64,000 nucleotides of DNA from Yoonia sp. (lineage in GTDB: Bacteria; Pseudomonadota; Alphaproteobacteria; Rhodobacterales; Rhodobacteraceae): assembly GCF_030731595.1 (NCBI RefSeq), contig NZ_JANQTS010000039.1:1-64000 (forward strand), in the 5' to 3' direction. The notes under the pieces were generated by a model. The model did no database searches. It was not told the DNA's origin and saw nothing but the letters and a program-made list of their open reading frames with translations. Made by a program: the position numbers and the translations under genes. Within the stretch, counting starts at the first letter, position 1. Each line of letters opens with the position of its first letter. This document shows positions 32,388 to 42,367 of the stretch, in pieces.

Positions 32388-32962
32388 ATCTGTTCTCTCT
32401 GAATCTGGCGGATCAGGGCATACACGTCGTGGCCATTGACGATATTGTCAAAGCCGATTTCCTCGATCCTATTGTTGCCATCATCATCTTTCTTGTGGAT
32501 GGTTTTGAACCGCACTTTATCGAACTTTCCCTGCTCCAGCGTGATCGCGTCATCCGGGCCGATGGAATAGCTCTCGAGCGTATGCTTGAAGAAGGATTTT
32601 GCCACATAGGCGCGTTTGTTGGTCAGTGCGTAGCGGACGAACTTATGACCATGATAGACGAAAAGCCATGTCCCAACCGTCAAGCCGATACCTACCGCAA
32701 GAAATGGCATGGAAAAGGCCGTGAGGAAAAGCCCGATCCCCAGATCGGCGATATTGTTCATTCCTATTGCATATCCCAACCCCGTCGCAGCGGTCGAGAG
32801 GCCGGCAATCAGGAACGGCAGGCCAAAGATGCTGATGGCCAGCGGGCCAATGAAGGAATGCGGGCCCGGTTCCGGCGCACCCTGCCACAGCAGAACTTCA
32901 CCCGGCTCAAAATAGTCGTCCCAGCGGTCGCGTTCTGGGGGCTGGAAGAACCGCTTGATCAT
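32384..32962 (-). CDS. PH-like domain membrane protein
   Basis: A 192-residue protein. An N-terminal [20 protein letters not shown] resembles the start of bacterial PH-like (bPH) membrane proteins. Two membrane segments follow ([20 protein letters not shown] and [19 protein letters not shown]), and then a C-terminal beta domain with the [12 protein letters not shown] motif characteristic of bPH domains. The function is unknown. Overlaps pyrB upstream and the tail-anchored gene downstream by four bases each. Confidence 0.78.
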   Translation of the reverse strand: MIKRFFQPPERDRWDDYFEPGEVLLWQGAPEPGPHSFIGPLAISIFGLPFLIAGLSTAATGLGYAIGMNNIADLGIGLFLTAFSMPFLAVGIGLTVGTWLFVYHGHKFVRYALTNKRAYVAKSFFKHTLESYSIGPDDAITLEQGKFDKVRFKTIHKKDDDGNNRIEEIGFDNIVNGHDVYALIRQIQREQI

Positions 32963-33909
32963 GCCATAACAGCCTTTCGCCCCGCGCGCAGGTTTTGCGC
33001 CAGAAGGTCCATGGCCGCCATGCGCACGGCAACGCCCATTTCGACCTGTTCCTGAATGACAGAGCGGTTGATGTCGTCGGCGATGGTCCCGTCAATCTCG
33101 ACTCCGCGGTTCATTGGGCCGGGGTGCATGACGATCGCGTCGGGCTTGGCGTGGCGCAGCTTGACTGCATCCAGCCCGTAGCGGTGGAAGTATTCGCGTT
33201 CGGACGGGATGAACCCGCCATCCATCCGCTCTTTTTGCAGGCGCAGCATCATGACGACGTCGACATCCTTGAGCCCCTCTTCCATGTTCTCGAAGACCTC
33301 GACCCCGAATTCCCCCATGCCCGAAGGCATCAGCGTTGGCGGGGCGATCAGCCTGATCCGGTTTTCCATCTTGCCCAGCAGCATGATATTTGAGCGCGCG
33401 ACGCGGCTGTGCGCGATATCCCCGCAAATCGCGATGGAGAGCCGGTGCAGACGACCCTTGGCCCGTCGGATGGTCAGCGCGTCAAGCAGGGCTTGGGTCG
33501 GATGTTCGTGCTTGCCGTCACCTGCGTTCAGGACGGCGCAATTGACCTTTTGCGCCAGCAGGTCGACAGCACCCGAATGCGGGTGACGCACGACAAGCAA
33601 ATCGGGTCGCATCGCGTTCAGCGTCAGGGCCGTATCAATCAGCGTTTCACCCTTTTTGATGGATGACGCCTGCATCCCCATGTTCATCACATCCGCACCA
33701 AGCCGCATCCCTGCCAGTTCGAAACTTGCCAGTGTCCGGGTCGAGTTTTCAAAAAACATGTTGATTTGCGTCAGCCCGGCCAGCACGTCGCGATGCGCGA
33801 TCCCGCGCCGGTTATGGTCGGCATAGCTGTCGGCGAGGTCCAGCAATGTGGTGATCTCGGTCGGATGCAGAGGTTCGATGCCCAAAAGATGCTTGGCGCG
33901 AAATGTCAT
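32959..33909 (-). CDS. pyrB: Aspartate carbamoyltransferase catalytic subunit PyrB
   Basis: A 316-residue enzyme joining carbamoyl phosphate and aspartate in pyrimidine synthesis. The carbamoyl phosphate loop [13 protein letters not shown] (about residues 52-64), HPTQALLD, the SRVARSN loop and [12 protein letters not shown] are present. It heads an operon that also contains a catalytically degenerate dihydroorotase, with which PyrB probably assembles. The regulatory subunit PyrI is not seen, as is usual for this enzyme class. Confidence 0.95.
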   Translation of the reverse strand: MTFRAKHLLGIEPLHPTEITTLLDLADSYADHNRRGIAHRDVLAGLTQINMFFENSTRTLASFELAGMRLGADVMNMGMQASSIKKGETLIDTALTLNAMRPDLLVVRHPHSGAVDLLAQKVNCAVLNAGDGKHEHPTQALLDALTIRRAKGRLHRLSIAICGDIAHSRVARSNIMLLGKMENRIRLIAPPTLMPSGMGEFGVEVFENMEEGLKDVDVVMMLRLQKERMDGGFIPSEREYFHRYGLDAVKLRHAKPDAIVMHPGPMNRGVEIDGTIADDINRSVIQEQVEMGVAVRMAAMDLLAQNLRAGRKAVMA

Positions 33910-34013
33910 GAGGCCCTCTTTTCATCGGTTCGCGGTCTTATAGGGCCGCGGCGGGCCTGCATCAATGCTGCAAGCACTGCACATCGGTTCAAAAGCAGCA
34001 TATCGTAGCGGTG

Positions 34014-34805
34014 ATGGATTCGAGTGACACATATTGGCATGACCGCGCCCTGCTGGAATGGCAGGTCGAACTGGGTGTGACAGAGGCGATTTTGGACGCG
34101 CCTGTGGACCGCTATGCATTGGAAGCGGTCAAACCCGTCCCGAAAGCGGCCGTTGCAGATGCAAAGGTTGAAGGACCGCCTCCGATCCCGCAAGCCGTTG
34201 AAGTGGACGCTGTTGGCATCGCGCGCGATTTAGCGGCAGGCGCGGGCGATCTGGTGGCCCTTTCGGCAGCAATGCAGGGGTTTGAACATTGTGAATTGAA
34301 ACGCGGCGCGCGCAGTTTTGTCTTTTCTGACGGGCAGCCGCAGGCCCGCGTGATGATTATCGGCGAAGCACCGGGTCGGGAAGAGGACCGCGCGGGTAAA
34401 CCTTTCGTCGGGCGTGCTGGTCAGTTGCTGGACCGTATGCTGGAGGCGATTGAACTGGGACGCACCCGCGAGGATGCGGCGCAAGCGGTCTATATCACCA
34501 ATGTTCTGCCTTGGCGCCCGCCTTCAAACCGCACGCCGGATGCCGCCGAGATCGCGATGATGCTGCCGTTTCTTGAACGTCACATCGCTTTGGCTGAGCC
34601 CGATTTCGTTGTTTTGATGGGCAATACGCCCTGTCAGGCCCTTCTGGGGCGCAGTGGCATCACGCGGATGCGCGGCGATTGGGTCGAGGTTTTGGGCAAA
34701 CCCTGTTTGCCGATGTTCCATCCGGCCTATCTGTTGCGCAACCCGATTGCCAAACGCGAGGCTTGGGCAGATCTATTGGCACTCAAGGCGAGGTTGCGGG
34801 CATGA
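34014..34805 (+). CDS. Uracil-DNA glycosylase family protein without the iron-sulfur cysteines
   Basis: A 263-residue protein. The family 4 UDG core is clear: [20 protein letters not shown] (residues 115-134), [13 protein letters not shown] and the FHPAYLLRN motif near the end. About 85 poorly conserved N-terminal residues precede it. Three of the four Fe-S cysteine positions of classical family 4 enzymes are replaced (only Cys93 of the first pair remains, Trp167 in KCRPP, none in ACRPFL). The start is ATG 34014; the track uses a GTG three bases upstream. Coupled to moaB by ATGA. Confidence 0.86.
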   Translation: MDSSDTYWHDRALLEWQVELGVTEAILDAPVDRYALEAVKPVPKAAVADAKVEGPPPIPQAVEVDAVGIARDLAAGAGDLVALSAAMQGFEHCELKRGARSFVFSDGQPQARVMIIGEAPGREEDRAGKPFVGRAGQLLDRMLEAIELGRTREDAAQAVYITNVLPWRPPSNRTPDAAEIAMMLPFLERHIALAEPDFVVLMGNTPCQALLGRSGITRMRGDWVEVLGKPCLPMFHPAYLLRNPIAKREAWADLLALKARLRA

Positions 34806-35344
34806 GCCGTATTGATGAAACCAAGGCGTTCGTGCCCGTCCGTATTGCGGTGCTGACGGTCAGCGATACGCGCGTGGCGGCCGATGACAAATCCGGGCAG
34901 GTGCTTGTGGACCGGATCGCGGCCGCAGGGCACAGTCTCGCGGATCGCAAGATCATTGCCGACGAGCGCGACCTGATTGCAGCACAATTGCGCCTTTGGT
35001 GCGCGGATGATGCTGTTGATGTTGTGATCTCGACCGGCGGCACCGGACTGACCGGGCGTGATGTGACAGTCGAGGCGCACCGCGACGTCTATGAAAAGGA
35101 AATCGATGCCTTTGGCACGATTTTCACCATCGTGAGTATGCAAAAGATCGGGACGAGCGCTGTCCAAAGCCGCGCAACGGCAGGCGTTGCCCAAGGAACT
35201 TATCTGTTTGCCTTGCCCGGATCGCCGGGGGCTTGCAAGGATGCTTGGGACGAGATTTTGGTCAAACAACTCGATTATCGCCACAGACCGTGCAATTTTG
35301 TTGAGATCATGCCGCGTTTGGATGAACATCTGCGACGGAAGTAA
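34802..35344 (+). CDS. moaB: Molybdenum cofactor biosynthesis protein MoaB (MogA-like adenylyltransferase)
   Basis: A 180-residue protein of the MoaB/Mog family with [29 protein letters not shown] and [17 protein letters not shown]. It adenylates molybdopterin before MoeA inserts molybdate. It is separated from the fdhD-mobA-mobB-moeA operon by about 20 kb and sits in an operon with a uracil-DNA glycosylase, with a four-base overlap. Confidence 0.94.
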   Translation: MSRIDETKAFVPVRIAVLTVSDTRVAADDKSGQVLVDRIAAAGHSLADRKIIADERDLIAAQLRLWCADDAVDVVISTGGTGLTGRDVTVEAHRDVYEKEIDAFGTIFTIVSMQKIGTSAVQSRATAGVAQGTYLFALPGSPGACKDAWDEILVKQLDYRHRPCNFVEIMPRLDEHLRRK

Positions 35345-35416
35345 ACTGATCGTGCGTATAAGTGGACAGCGTCCTGCTTTCAGCTAAATCACTATGACAG
35401 GCCAAGGAATTCGAGA

Positions 35417-36871
35417 ATGCGGTTTTTACGTCGTAGCCTGACAGGTGTTTTCTTGCTGGCGGTCACGCTGGCGCTATTGGCTTGGGCGGGAGAGATGGTG
35501 CGCGGCGCTGTCGTCGCGCGGATGAGCGAAGAACCCCGCAGCTTTCCGCAGCGCGAACGCGTTTTGGCGGTGAATGTTGTCACGCTGGAACCGCAGACGA
35601 TCATTCCCGATTTGACCGTATTTGGTGAATTGCGCAGCCAGCGCACGCTGGATTTGCGCAGTGCGACAGGCGGCACTGTTTTATCAGCAAGTGATGCCTT
35701 GGTCGAAGGTGGGACAGTCCAAGCCGGCGAGTTGCTTTTGCGGATCGACCCGATCGAGGCGCAATCGGCCTTGGACCGTGTGCGCGCGGATCTGCAAGAT
35801 GCCCAAGCCGAATTGCGCGATGCAGAGCGTGCCTTGATCCTCGCCGATGATGAACTCTCAGCCGCTCGCGCACAGGCAAGCTTGCGCGATCAGGCGCTGG
35901 CCCGCGCCCGTGATCTGGCAGACCGCGGTGTGGGTACGACTGCGGCTATCGAAACTGCTGAATTGGCGGCCTCTTCGGCCGAGGCGGCGGTTTTGACCCG
36001 CAGGCAGGCGCTGGCATCGGCACAGGCGCGCATTGATCAGGCGACGACGCGCTTGGCCCGCGCTGAAATCAGCGTGTCAGAGGCAGAACGCGCAGTCGCA
36101 GACACAGAGGTTTTCGCGGCCTTTGATGGCACTTTGGCCGAGGTCACGATCAGCCCCGGCGGGCGGGTGACAGCAAACGAACGCTTTGCGCAGCTTGTCG
36201 ATCCCTCGCAACTCGAAGTCACCTTTCGTGTCTCGACCTCGCAATATGCGCGGTTGCTGGATAGCAATGGCGCCTTGACCAAAGCGCCCGTCACGGTGGC
36301 GCTGGATGTTTCTGGCGTGAACTTGACGGCCACCGGCCAGATTACACGAGAAGGTGCAGCAGTCGGCGTGGGCCAGACGGGGCGGCTTTTGTTTGCGCGG
36401 CTGGATGCGGCCCCCGGGTTCCGCCCGGGCGATTTTGTGACCGTGCGCATTGCAGAGCCTGCCTTGGAAAATGTGGCGCTGATCCCTGCGACGGCGGTGG
36501 CTGCCGATGAAACCGTTTTGGTTGTAGGCGAAGAGGATCGGCTGGAAACGGCTACAGTTAGCCTGCTGCGCCGGCAGGGTGACAATGTGATCGTTGCAAT
36601 AGGCCCCAATACCGGTGCGACCATCGTGGCTGAGCGTTCGCCTTTGTTGGGTGCAGGGATCAAGGTGCGCCCGATCCGCCCCGGTGTCGTTGAAGAAGAA
36701 GCTGCGCCCGAGATGATCGCGCTTGACGCTGATCGCCGCGCGAAGCTGATCGCCTTTGTCAGCGCAGGCCAGATGCCTGACGACGTCAAAGCGCGGATCA
36801 TAGGTCAGTTGGAAGCAGACGAAGTGTCATCCGAAACCGTGACCCGGCTTGAGAGCAGGATGGGTAGCTGA
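35417..36871 (+). CDS. RND efflux periplasmic adaptor subunit
   Basis: A 484-residue membrane-fusion (HlyD/AcrA-type) protein with an N-terminal membrane helix (GVFLLAVTLALLAWAGEMV), a lipoyl/barrel-sandwich pair of halves around long coiled-coil hairpins (DRVRADLQDAQAELRDAERA to RLARAEISVSEAERAVADTE) and a beta barrel. It links an inner-membrane pump to an outer-membrane channel in the periplasm. Its stop overlaps the RND permease start (TGATG), and AAGGA precedes its ATG. Substrate unknown; no outer-membrane channel is in this window. Confidence 0.92.
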   Translation: MRFLRRSLTGVFLLAVTLALLAWAGEMVRGAVVARMSEEPRSFPQRERVLAVNVVTLEPQTIIPDLTVFGELRSQRTLDLRSATGGTVLSASDALVEGGTVQAGELLLRIDPIEAQSALDRVRADLQDAQAELRDAERALILADDELSAARAQASLRDQALARARDLADRGVGTTAAIETAELAASSAEAAVLTRRQALASAQARIDQATTRLARAEISVSEAERAVADTEVFAAFDGTLAEVTISPGGRVTANERFAQLVDPSQLEVTFRVSTSQYARLLDSNGALTKAPVTVALDVSGVNLTATGQITREGAAVGVGQTGRLLFARLDAAPGFRPGDFVTVRIAEPALENVALIPATAVAADETVLVVGEEDRLETATVSLLRRQGDNVIVAIGPNTGATIVAERSPLLGAGIKVRPIRPGVVEEEAAPEMIALDADRRAKLIAFVSAGQMPDDVKARIIGQLEADEVSSETVTRLESRMGS

Positions 36872-39800
36872 TGGTGACTGGCGGTGAAAGGCTGAACGCA
36901 GGGGCGGGCGGGATCTTGTCCTACTTCACCCGGCATCGGACGGCTGCAAACCTGCTCTTGGTCTTGATGATCACCGCAGGCGCTTTGGCATTTCCGAACA
37001 TGCGCGCGCAGTTCTTTCCTGATGTTGTCGTCGATGACCTGACAGTTTCGGTCGCGTGGAGCGGGGCAGGGGCCGAAGACGTCGATGCCGCTATCGTGCA
37101 GGTGCTGGAACCGGTTTTGCTGGCGGTTGAGGGTGTCACCGCATCGTCGTCAACCTCCCGCGAAGGGCGGGCTTCGATCCGGTTGGAGTTCGCCCCCGGC
37201 TATGACATCGATCGCGCCGCCGAAGACGTACAACTTGCCGTCGATAGTGCGACCAATCTGCCCGAAGATGCGGAAGACGCCAGCGTGCGCCGCGGTGGCT
37301 GGTCGGATCGCGTCACAGATGTTGTGATCACCGGCCCAGTGAGCGTGGACCAGTTAGGCCGCTTTGCCGATGAGTTCGCGACCCGGTTGTTCGCCGAAGG
37401 TGTGACACAAGTCACCGTGCAAGGCGTGGCAGCGCCCTCGACCATCGTCGAAGTGCCGTCGCTATCGCTTATTCAATACGACATCGGGCTTTCGGATATC
37501 GCCGCCCGGATCGCCGAAGAGGCCGAAGCCGACCCGGCGGGGGATGTCTCGGCCAATGCCCGTGTGCGGACAGGTGTGGCCAAGCGCAGCGCCGAAGAGA
37601 TCGGCGCGATTGCCCTGCGCGCCAATCCTGACGGATCAACCCTGACCATCGCCGATGTCGCCCAGATCCGCGTTGAGGGTCCCGACCGCGAAAGGGCCTA
37701 TTTTGTAGGTGACGATGCCGCGATCAAAGTGCGGGTTGACCGGTCCGCCACGGGTGATGCGATCGGGATGCAACAAGCGGTCGAGCGCGTCGCTGTTGAG
37801 ATGACGGCCACTTTGCCGTCGGGAGTTTCGATTGAACTGACCAATGGTCGGGCCGAACAGATTACCGGCCGCTTGAACATTCTGCTCAGCAACGGCTTCA
37901 CCGGATTGATGCTGGTCGTGGCCTTGCTGTTTCTTTTCCTGAACGCGCGTACTGCTTTCTGGGTCGCCTTTGGCATTCCCGTGGCGATGCTGGCTGCGAT
38001 TGCCTTGATGTATGCCGTTGGGATCACGTTCAACATGATCTCGCTTTTCGCATTGATCATCACGCTGGGGATCGTGGTGGATGATGCGATTGTTGTGGGG
38101 GAACATGCTGATTTTCGGGTCCGGCACTTGGGCGAAGATCCCACCATTGCTGCGGAAAAGGCGGCAAAGCGGATGTTCAGCCCAGTGTTTTCGGCCACGC
38201 TGACCACGATTATCGCTTTCTTTGGCCTTGTGGTGATCGGCGGACGCTTTGGCGATCTGATCTCGGACATTCCCTTTACCGTCATCGTTGTCCTGATTGC
38301 GAGCCTCGTGGAGTGTTTCCTGATCCTGCCGAACCACTTGGCCCATTCCATGGCCCATTCCGCCAAGGAACATTGGTACGATTGGCCTTCGCGGACCGTG
38401 AACCGGGGTTTTGACTGGTTCCGCCAGACGCTGTTTCGCCCCTTCATGGGGCTTGTGATCAAGGCCCGTTATCCGGTCTTTGCGATGGCGCTGGTGCTGC
38501 TGGCCAGTCAGGTCGCTTTGGTGATCAGGGGCGAAGTCAGCTGGCAGTTCTTCAACTCTCCCGAGCAAAGCCAGGTAACCGGCAATTTTGCGATGCTGCC
38601 CGGTGCCACCCGCGAAGATACGCTCGAGATGATGCGCGAAATGCAACGCGCGACCGAGGCATTGGGCGCACAATACGAGGCTGAACATGGTATCAACCCG
38701 CTGCAGTATGTCGTGGCCGAGATCGGCGGCAACTCTGGCCGCGCGATTGCCGGCTCTGATACCAAGGATGCGGATCAACTGGGTGCGATCACCATCGAGT
38801 TGATTGACGCTGACAGCCGCCCCTATACGAGCTTTGAATTTGTCGCCGCGCTGCAGGACAGCGTCCAGCAGCACCCGATGGCAGAGACTGTCAGCTTCCG
38901 GCGCTGGGGTTCTGGTCCGGGGGCCGATAGCCTGGATGTCCAGATGTTCGGTGCCGATAGCGATACACTGAAAGCCGCCGCAGAGGCGCTGAAAACTGCC
39001 CTTGCCATATATCCTGAAATCTCGGGGCTGGAAGATACGCTGGCCTATGACAAAGAAGAACTGATCCTGGAACTGACCCCGCAAGGCCAGGCCTTGGGGC
39101 TGAGCATCGACGGCTTGGGCCGTGTGCTGCGCAATCGGCTGGGCGGGATCGAGGCGGCCAGTTTCCCCGATGGTGCGCGCTCGGCCACAATCCGCGTCGA
39201 ATTGCCTGCGGGCGAGCTTTCGGCTGATTTTCTTGACCTCACCCAGATCCGCACCGCTGACGGGGTCTATGTCCCGCTGGCTGATGTGGTCACTGTACAG
39301 ACCCGCACAGGGTTTTCGACGGTCCGCCGCGAGAACGGCATTCAGTTGATTTCCGTCATTGGTGATCTGGACGGTGAAGATGCCGCCCGTGCCACTGAGA
39401 TCCAGCAGATTATCACTGACGATATCCTGCCGCGTGTCGAAAGCGATTTTGGTGTGCAGACGGTCTTGTCGGGGCAAAGCGAGCAGGAACAGCGGTTCCT
39501 GAGCGACGCCCGCACGGGGCTCATTCTCGTCTTGCTGGGCATCTATCTGACGCTTGCGTGGATTTTCAGCAGCTGGACACGGCCTGTTGTCGTGATGTCG
39601 ATCATACCTTTCGCGCTTGTCGGCACGATCTACGGCCATCACCTTTGGGGCATCCCGATGAGCATGTTTACTGTTGTGGGCCTGATCGGCATGGTCGGGA
39701 TCATTATCAACGACAGTATCGTATTGGTCACCACTATAGATGAATACGCTCAGGACCGGGGCTTGGTCCCTGCGATCATTGACGGCACGGTGGATCGTCT

Positions 39801-40266
39801 GCGCCCTGTATTGCTGACAACGCTGACAACTGTACTGGGGCTGGCCCCATTGCTTTATGAAGGGTCCAATCAGGCGGAGTTTCTTAAGCCAACCGTTGTG
39901 ACGCTGGTCTTTGGCCTTGCCTTCGGGATGGTGCTTGTCTTGCTTGTCGTGCCCTCGGTCATGGCGATGCAGGCCGATGTCTATCGGCAGGTGCAGTCAG
40001 CCAAGCGGGCCTTGCGAGGGCGTAAACTGGCGATGTTTGTGCCAGCGGCTGTAGGTGCTGTTGCAGCCGCTATCCTGTTTGCGCTGACCATATTGCCGTT
40101 GCTTTGGACGGGGGTACCGTTTGAAGCAGTTGCACGTGTCGTGCCGATGCTACAGGGCGGGTTTGGGCCGGCGCTTGGCCTGTTTGTGCTGGGTCTGATA
40201 GTTGTGCTGCTGACGATCTACGTCATCGCCTTGGCCGGACAAAGCATGCGGCGCGCGCGCAGCTAG
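36871..40266 (+). CDS. RND efflux transporter permease subunit with extra C-terminal membrane segments
   Basis: A 1131-residue AcrB/MexB-like proton-driven efflux pump. Twelve RND membrane helices and two large periplasmic loops are evident; the proton-relay helix GIVVDDAIVVGEH is present near residues 403-415. After the normal end (VPSVMAMQADVY, about residue 1035) an additional 80-residue tail carries two further hydrophobic stretches (MFVPAAVGAVAAAILFALTI and PALGLFVLGLIVVLLTIYVI). Coupled to the adaptor gene upstream. Its end overlaps the convergent DsbD-N gene by four bases. Confidence 0.93.
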   Translation: MVTGGERLNAGAGGILSYFTRHRTAANLLLVLMITAGALAFPNMRAQFFPDVVVDDLTVSVAWSGAGAEDVDAAIVQVLEPVLLAVEGVTASSSTSREGRASIRLEFAPGYDIDRAAEDVQLAVDSATNLPEDAEDASVRRGGWSDRVTDVVITGPVSVDQLGRFADEFATRLFAEGVTQVTVQGVAAPSTIVEVPSLSLIQYDIGLSDIAARIAEEAEADPAGDVSANARVRTGVAKRSAEEIGAIALRANPDGSTLTIADVAQIRVEGPDRERAYFVGDDAAIKVRVDRSATGDAIGMQQAVERVAVEMTATLPSGVSIELTNGRAEQITGRLNILLSNGFTGLMLVVALLFLFLNARTAFWVAFGIPVAMLAAIALMYAVGITFNMISLFALIITLGIVVDDAIVVGEHADFRVRHLGEDPTIAAEKAAKRMFSPVFSATLTTIIAFFGLVVIGGRFGDLISDIPFTVIVVLIASLVECFLILPNHLAHSMAHSAKEHWYDWPSRTVNRGFDWFRQTLFRPFMGLVIKARYPVFAMALVLLASQVALVIRGEVSWQFFNSPEQSQVTGNFAMLPGATREDTLEMMREMQRATEALGAQYEAEHGINPLQYVVAEIGGNSGRAIAGSDTKDADQLGAITIELIDADSRPYTSFEFVAALQDSVQQHPMAETVSFRRWGSGPGADSLDVQMFGADSDTLKAAAEALKTALAIYPEISGLEDTLAYDKEELILELTPQGQALGLSIDGLGRVLRNRLGGIEAASFPDGARSATIRVELPAGELSADFLDLTQIRTADGVYVPLADVVTVQTRTGFSTVRRENGIQLISVIGDLDGEDAARATEIQQIITDDILPRVESDFGVQTVLSGQSEQEQRFLSDARTGLILVLLGIYLTLAWIFSSWTRPVVVMSIIPFALVGTIYGHHLWGIPMSMFTVVGLIGMVGIIINDSIVLVTTIDEYAQDRGLVPAIIDGTVDRLRPVLLTTLTTVLGLAPLLYEGSNQAEFLKPTVVTLVFGLAFGMVLVLLVVPSVMAMQADVYRQVQSAKRALRGRKLAMFVPAAVGAVAAAILFALTILPLLWTGVPFEAVARVVPMLQGGFGPALGLFVLGLIVVLLTIYVIALAGQSMRRARS

Positions 40267-41063
40267 CTTGCGTCGCAGCCGAGAATATCAATCGCCCGAT
40301 CAGCGCCAAAGACCGTGATCCGGATGCCGGAACGATCAAGCGCAAAAGGTCCCCCGCTGGGATGAACCATATCGACGGTCGCATTGAGGACATCGCCATC
40401 GCGTGACACATCTGCTTCAGACACCCAAATGCTTGGATCGCTGGCTTCGATCATCACAAATTCAGAGCGGGCAGGTCGCGGCACATCAATCGTAGTGGTC
40501 AGTTGGATCCCGTCACTGATCGGCGCAATGGCGCAGGTGACAGAAGGAATACGCGCCTCGGCCTGTGAAAGGGGCTCTGCATCAAGTGCTGCGGAAATCG
40601 CGCTGTCGGCTGCACCGACTTGCGGCAAAAGCGCATCAAACTCCAGCGTCACCGGAATACAGATTTCCTCGCAGACGCCAATTGTCATCTCGCCCGCGAT
40701 GGCGATGTCGCGCGCGTCACCATCTGTTGCGATGGTCAATGGAAAGATCACGCTATCGTAGTATCCGATGGATCGTATGCCATCCGACACATAAACGCCC
40801 GGCGTGGGCCAGTGAGGCGTGATCTCGGCAATCGTGTCAGAGCCGCTGAAATGGAACTCGGGCGGAATTCCGGCAGCGCCAGGCGCGCGCCAATAGGTGA
40901 TCCAGCCAGGCGCAAGCGTGACCTTAAGGGCTGCGATGTGGTCGCCCGCGGCTGTACGCCATCCGGTCAGGACCTCGACTTGCGCCAAATCGTCAAAAGT
41001 CTGCGCGACGGGCAATGTCGGCAAACTCAGAAAGGCGAGGGTGATCAGCAGGTTTTTGCGCAT
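40263..41063 (-). CDS. Exported DsbD N-terminal domain-like protein
   Basis: A 266-residue protein with a signal peptide (MRKNLLITLAFLSLPTLPVAQ) and a mature part similar to the N-terminal immunoglobulin-like domain of thiol-disulfide reductase DsbD/ScsB (GWITYWRAPGAAGIPPEFHF, VCEEICIPVTLEF). The paired cysteines in VCEEICIP and two others could form redox disulfides. It has no membrane or thioredoxin part, so it probably works with a separate transporter or with the TlpA-like protein encoded nearby. Convergent with the RND permease gene. Confidence 0.85.
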   Translation of the reverse strand: MRKNLLITLAFLSLPTLPVAQTFDDLAQVEVLTGWRTAAGDHIAALKVTLAPGWITYWRAPGAAGIPPEFHFSGSDTIAEITPHWPTPGVYVSDGIRSIGYYDSVIFPLTIATDGDARDIAIAGEMTIGVCEEICIPVTLEFDALLPQVGAADSAISAALDAEPLSQAEARIPSVTCAIAPISDGIQLTTTIDVPRPARSEFVMIEASDPSIWVSEADVSRDGDVLNATVDMVHPSGGPFALDRSGIRITVFGADRAIDILGCDAS

Positions 41064-41167
41064 GATTCCTTAATTATGCATCAGCGCTGCAATGGGAAGT
41101 CACGTTTGCGCCAATCGATGCAATATTGATGCTTGCACCACGAGATGAGGTTACACATCTTGGTGAT

Positions 41168-41737
41168 ATGAAAGCCTTAGAATCCAAACTTGCCGGAAAG
41201 CTACTGATCGCGATGCCGGATATGTCCGACCCGCGTTTTGCCAAGACGGTGATTTACCTATGCGCGCATTCCGACGACGGAGGCATGGGGTTGATCGTGA
41301 ACAAACCCCAAAAAGAGATCAAGTTTGCCAAACTTCTCGAGCAAATGGACATCCCGGCCATACCGCATATGCGTGATGTCCAAGTGCACTATGGCGGCCC
41401 TGTGGATCAACAGCGCGGGTTTGTCTTGCATTCGCATGACTACACAGCGCAAACCGGCACGCTGCGCGTGGACCAGACATTCTGCATGACCGCCACAATC
41501 GAGGTGCTCGAGGATATCGCAAAGGGCAATGGCCCTGCGCGGTCGATCTTGGCCTTGGGCTATGCAGGTTGGGGGCCGGGTCAGTTGGAGTACGAGATTG
41601 GTCAGAACGGCTGGCTGACCTGCCCTGCCAGTGACCAGATCATTTTCGGAGATGATAACCAGAACAAATGGACGGCGGCACTGGGACTGCTGGGGATTGA
41701 TCCGCTGTTGTTATCTGGCACGGCGGGTCATGCCTAA
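41168..41737 (+). CDS. YqgE/AlgH family protein
   Basis: A 189-residue protein of the YqgE/AlgH (DUF179) family, with LIAMPDMSDPRFAKTVIYLC, GLIVNKPQ, VHYGGPVDQQRGFVLHS and GYAGWGPGQLEYEIGQNGWL. The function is not established in most bacteria; in pseudomonads AlgH was linked to alginate regulation. The ATG at 41168 (MKALESKLAGK) fits the family start; the track version extends 14 residues further. Confidence 0.93.
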   Translation: MKALESKLAGKLLIAMPDMSDPRFAKTVIYLCAHSDDGGMGLIVNKPQKEIKFAKLLEQMDIPAIPHMRDVQVHYGGPVDQQRGFVLHSHDYTAQTGTLRVDQTFCMTATIEVLEDIAKGNGPARSILALGYAGWGPGQLEYEIGQNGWLTCPASDQIIFGDDNQNKWTAALGLLGIDPLLLSGTAGHA

Positions 41738-41792
41738 AGGACCACATCCTGACAGAGGATTTGAAACAGACTTTCTGTGAAGGGCTGACGCG

Positions 41793-42353
41793 CTAGGCGG
41801 GTGAGTCAAGCAATGCCTGCATGATCGCAAGCGCACTTTCGCTGGACCAATCGGCATCGCCTTGCATCCGCGCGATTTCCTGCCCCTCGGGGTCAAGAAT
41901 GATCGTCACAGGCAGGCCCAAAATACCCAGGTTGCGCGCCAGCGCCTGTCTCGGATCAGTGTGAAGTGGCAGATTATCCACGCCGATCTCGGCGAAGAAG
42001 CGTTCCATCGCAGGGCGCGGGTTGCGCCCTGTCGCGATTGTCACGACCTGCATGGCATCACCGCCCAGTTGCGTTTGCAGCGCAGACAGATGCGGCATTT
42101 CCTTGCGGCAGGGCGCGCACCACGTCGCCCAGAAATTCAGGACCACATATTGCCCCTGAAAATCGGCAAGGGTCATTTCGGTCCCGTCCTGCCCAGTAAA
42201 GGCCACGTCAGAGCCGGCCATCGGCGCGCTATGGAACATCAGCTTGCGCATATCACCCGTGCGCAGTTCGGCCACCTCGGACATATCGGCGACAGCGGTG
42301 TTTGCAACACCGTAAAGGGCCGTATAAAGCAGGGCAAACAGTAACTTTCGCAT
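41793..42353 (-). CDS. TlpA-like thioredoxin family disulfide reductase
   Basis: A 186-residue exported thioredoxin-fold protein. A signal peptide ([20 protein letters not shown]) precedes the domain with active site [14 protein letters not shown] and the cis-Pro motif [10 protein letters not shown]. Periplasmic TlpA/ResA proteins reduce disulfides, often for cytochrome c maturation or copper delivery to oxidase. Fifteen bases separate it from divergent argH, so their promoters lie in each other's coding sequence. It could receive electrons via the DsbD-N protein 1 kb away. Confidence 0.92.
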   Translation of the reverse strand: MRKLLFALLYTALYGVANTAVADMSEVAELRTGDMRKLMFHSAPMAGSDVAFTGQDGTEMTLADFQGQYVVLNFWATWCAPCRKEMPHLSALQTQLGGDAMQVVTIATGRNPRPAMERFFAEIGVDNLPLHTDPRQALARNLGILGLPVTIILDPEGQEIARMQGDADWSSESALAIMQALLDSPA

Positions 42354-42367
42354 GGGCGACTTCCTTT

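Noticed and set aside
37636-39642. A 668-residue ORF on the minus strand
   Set aside because: Antisense shadow of the RND permease; the composition (many Asp, Gln, His, Arg) is typical of reverse-frame reading of GC-rich coding sequence.
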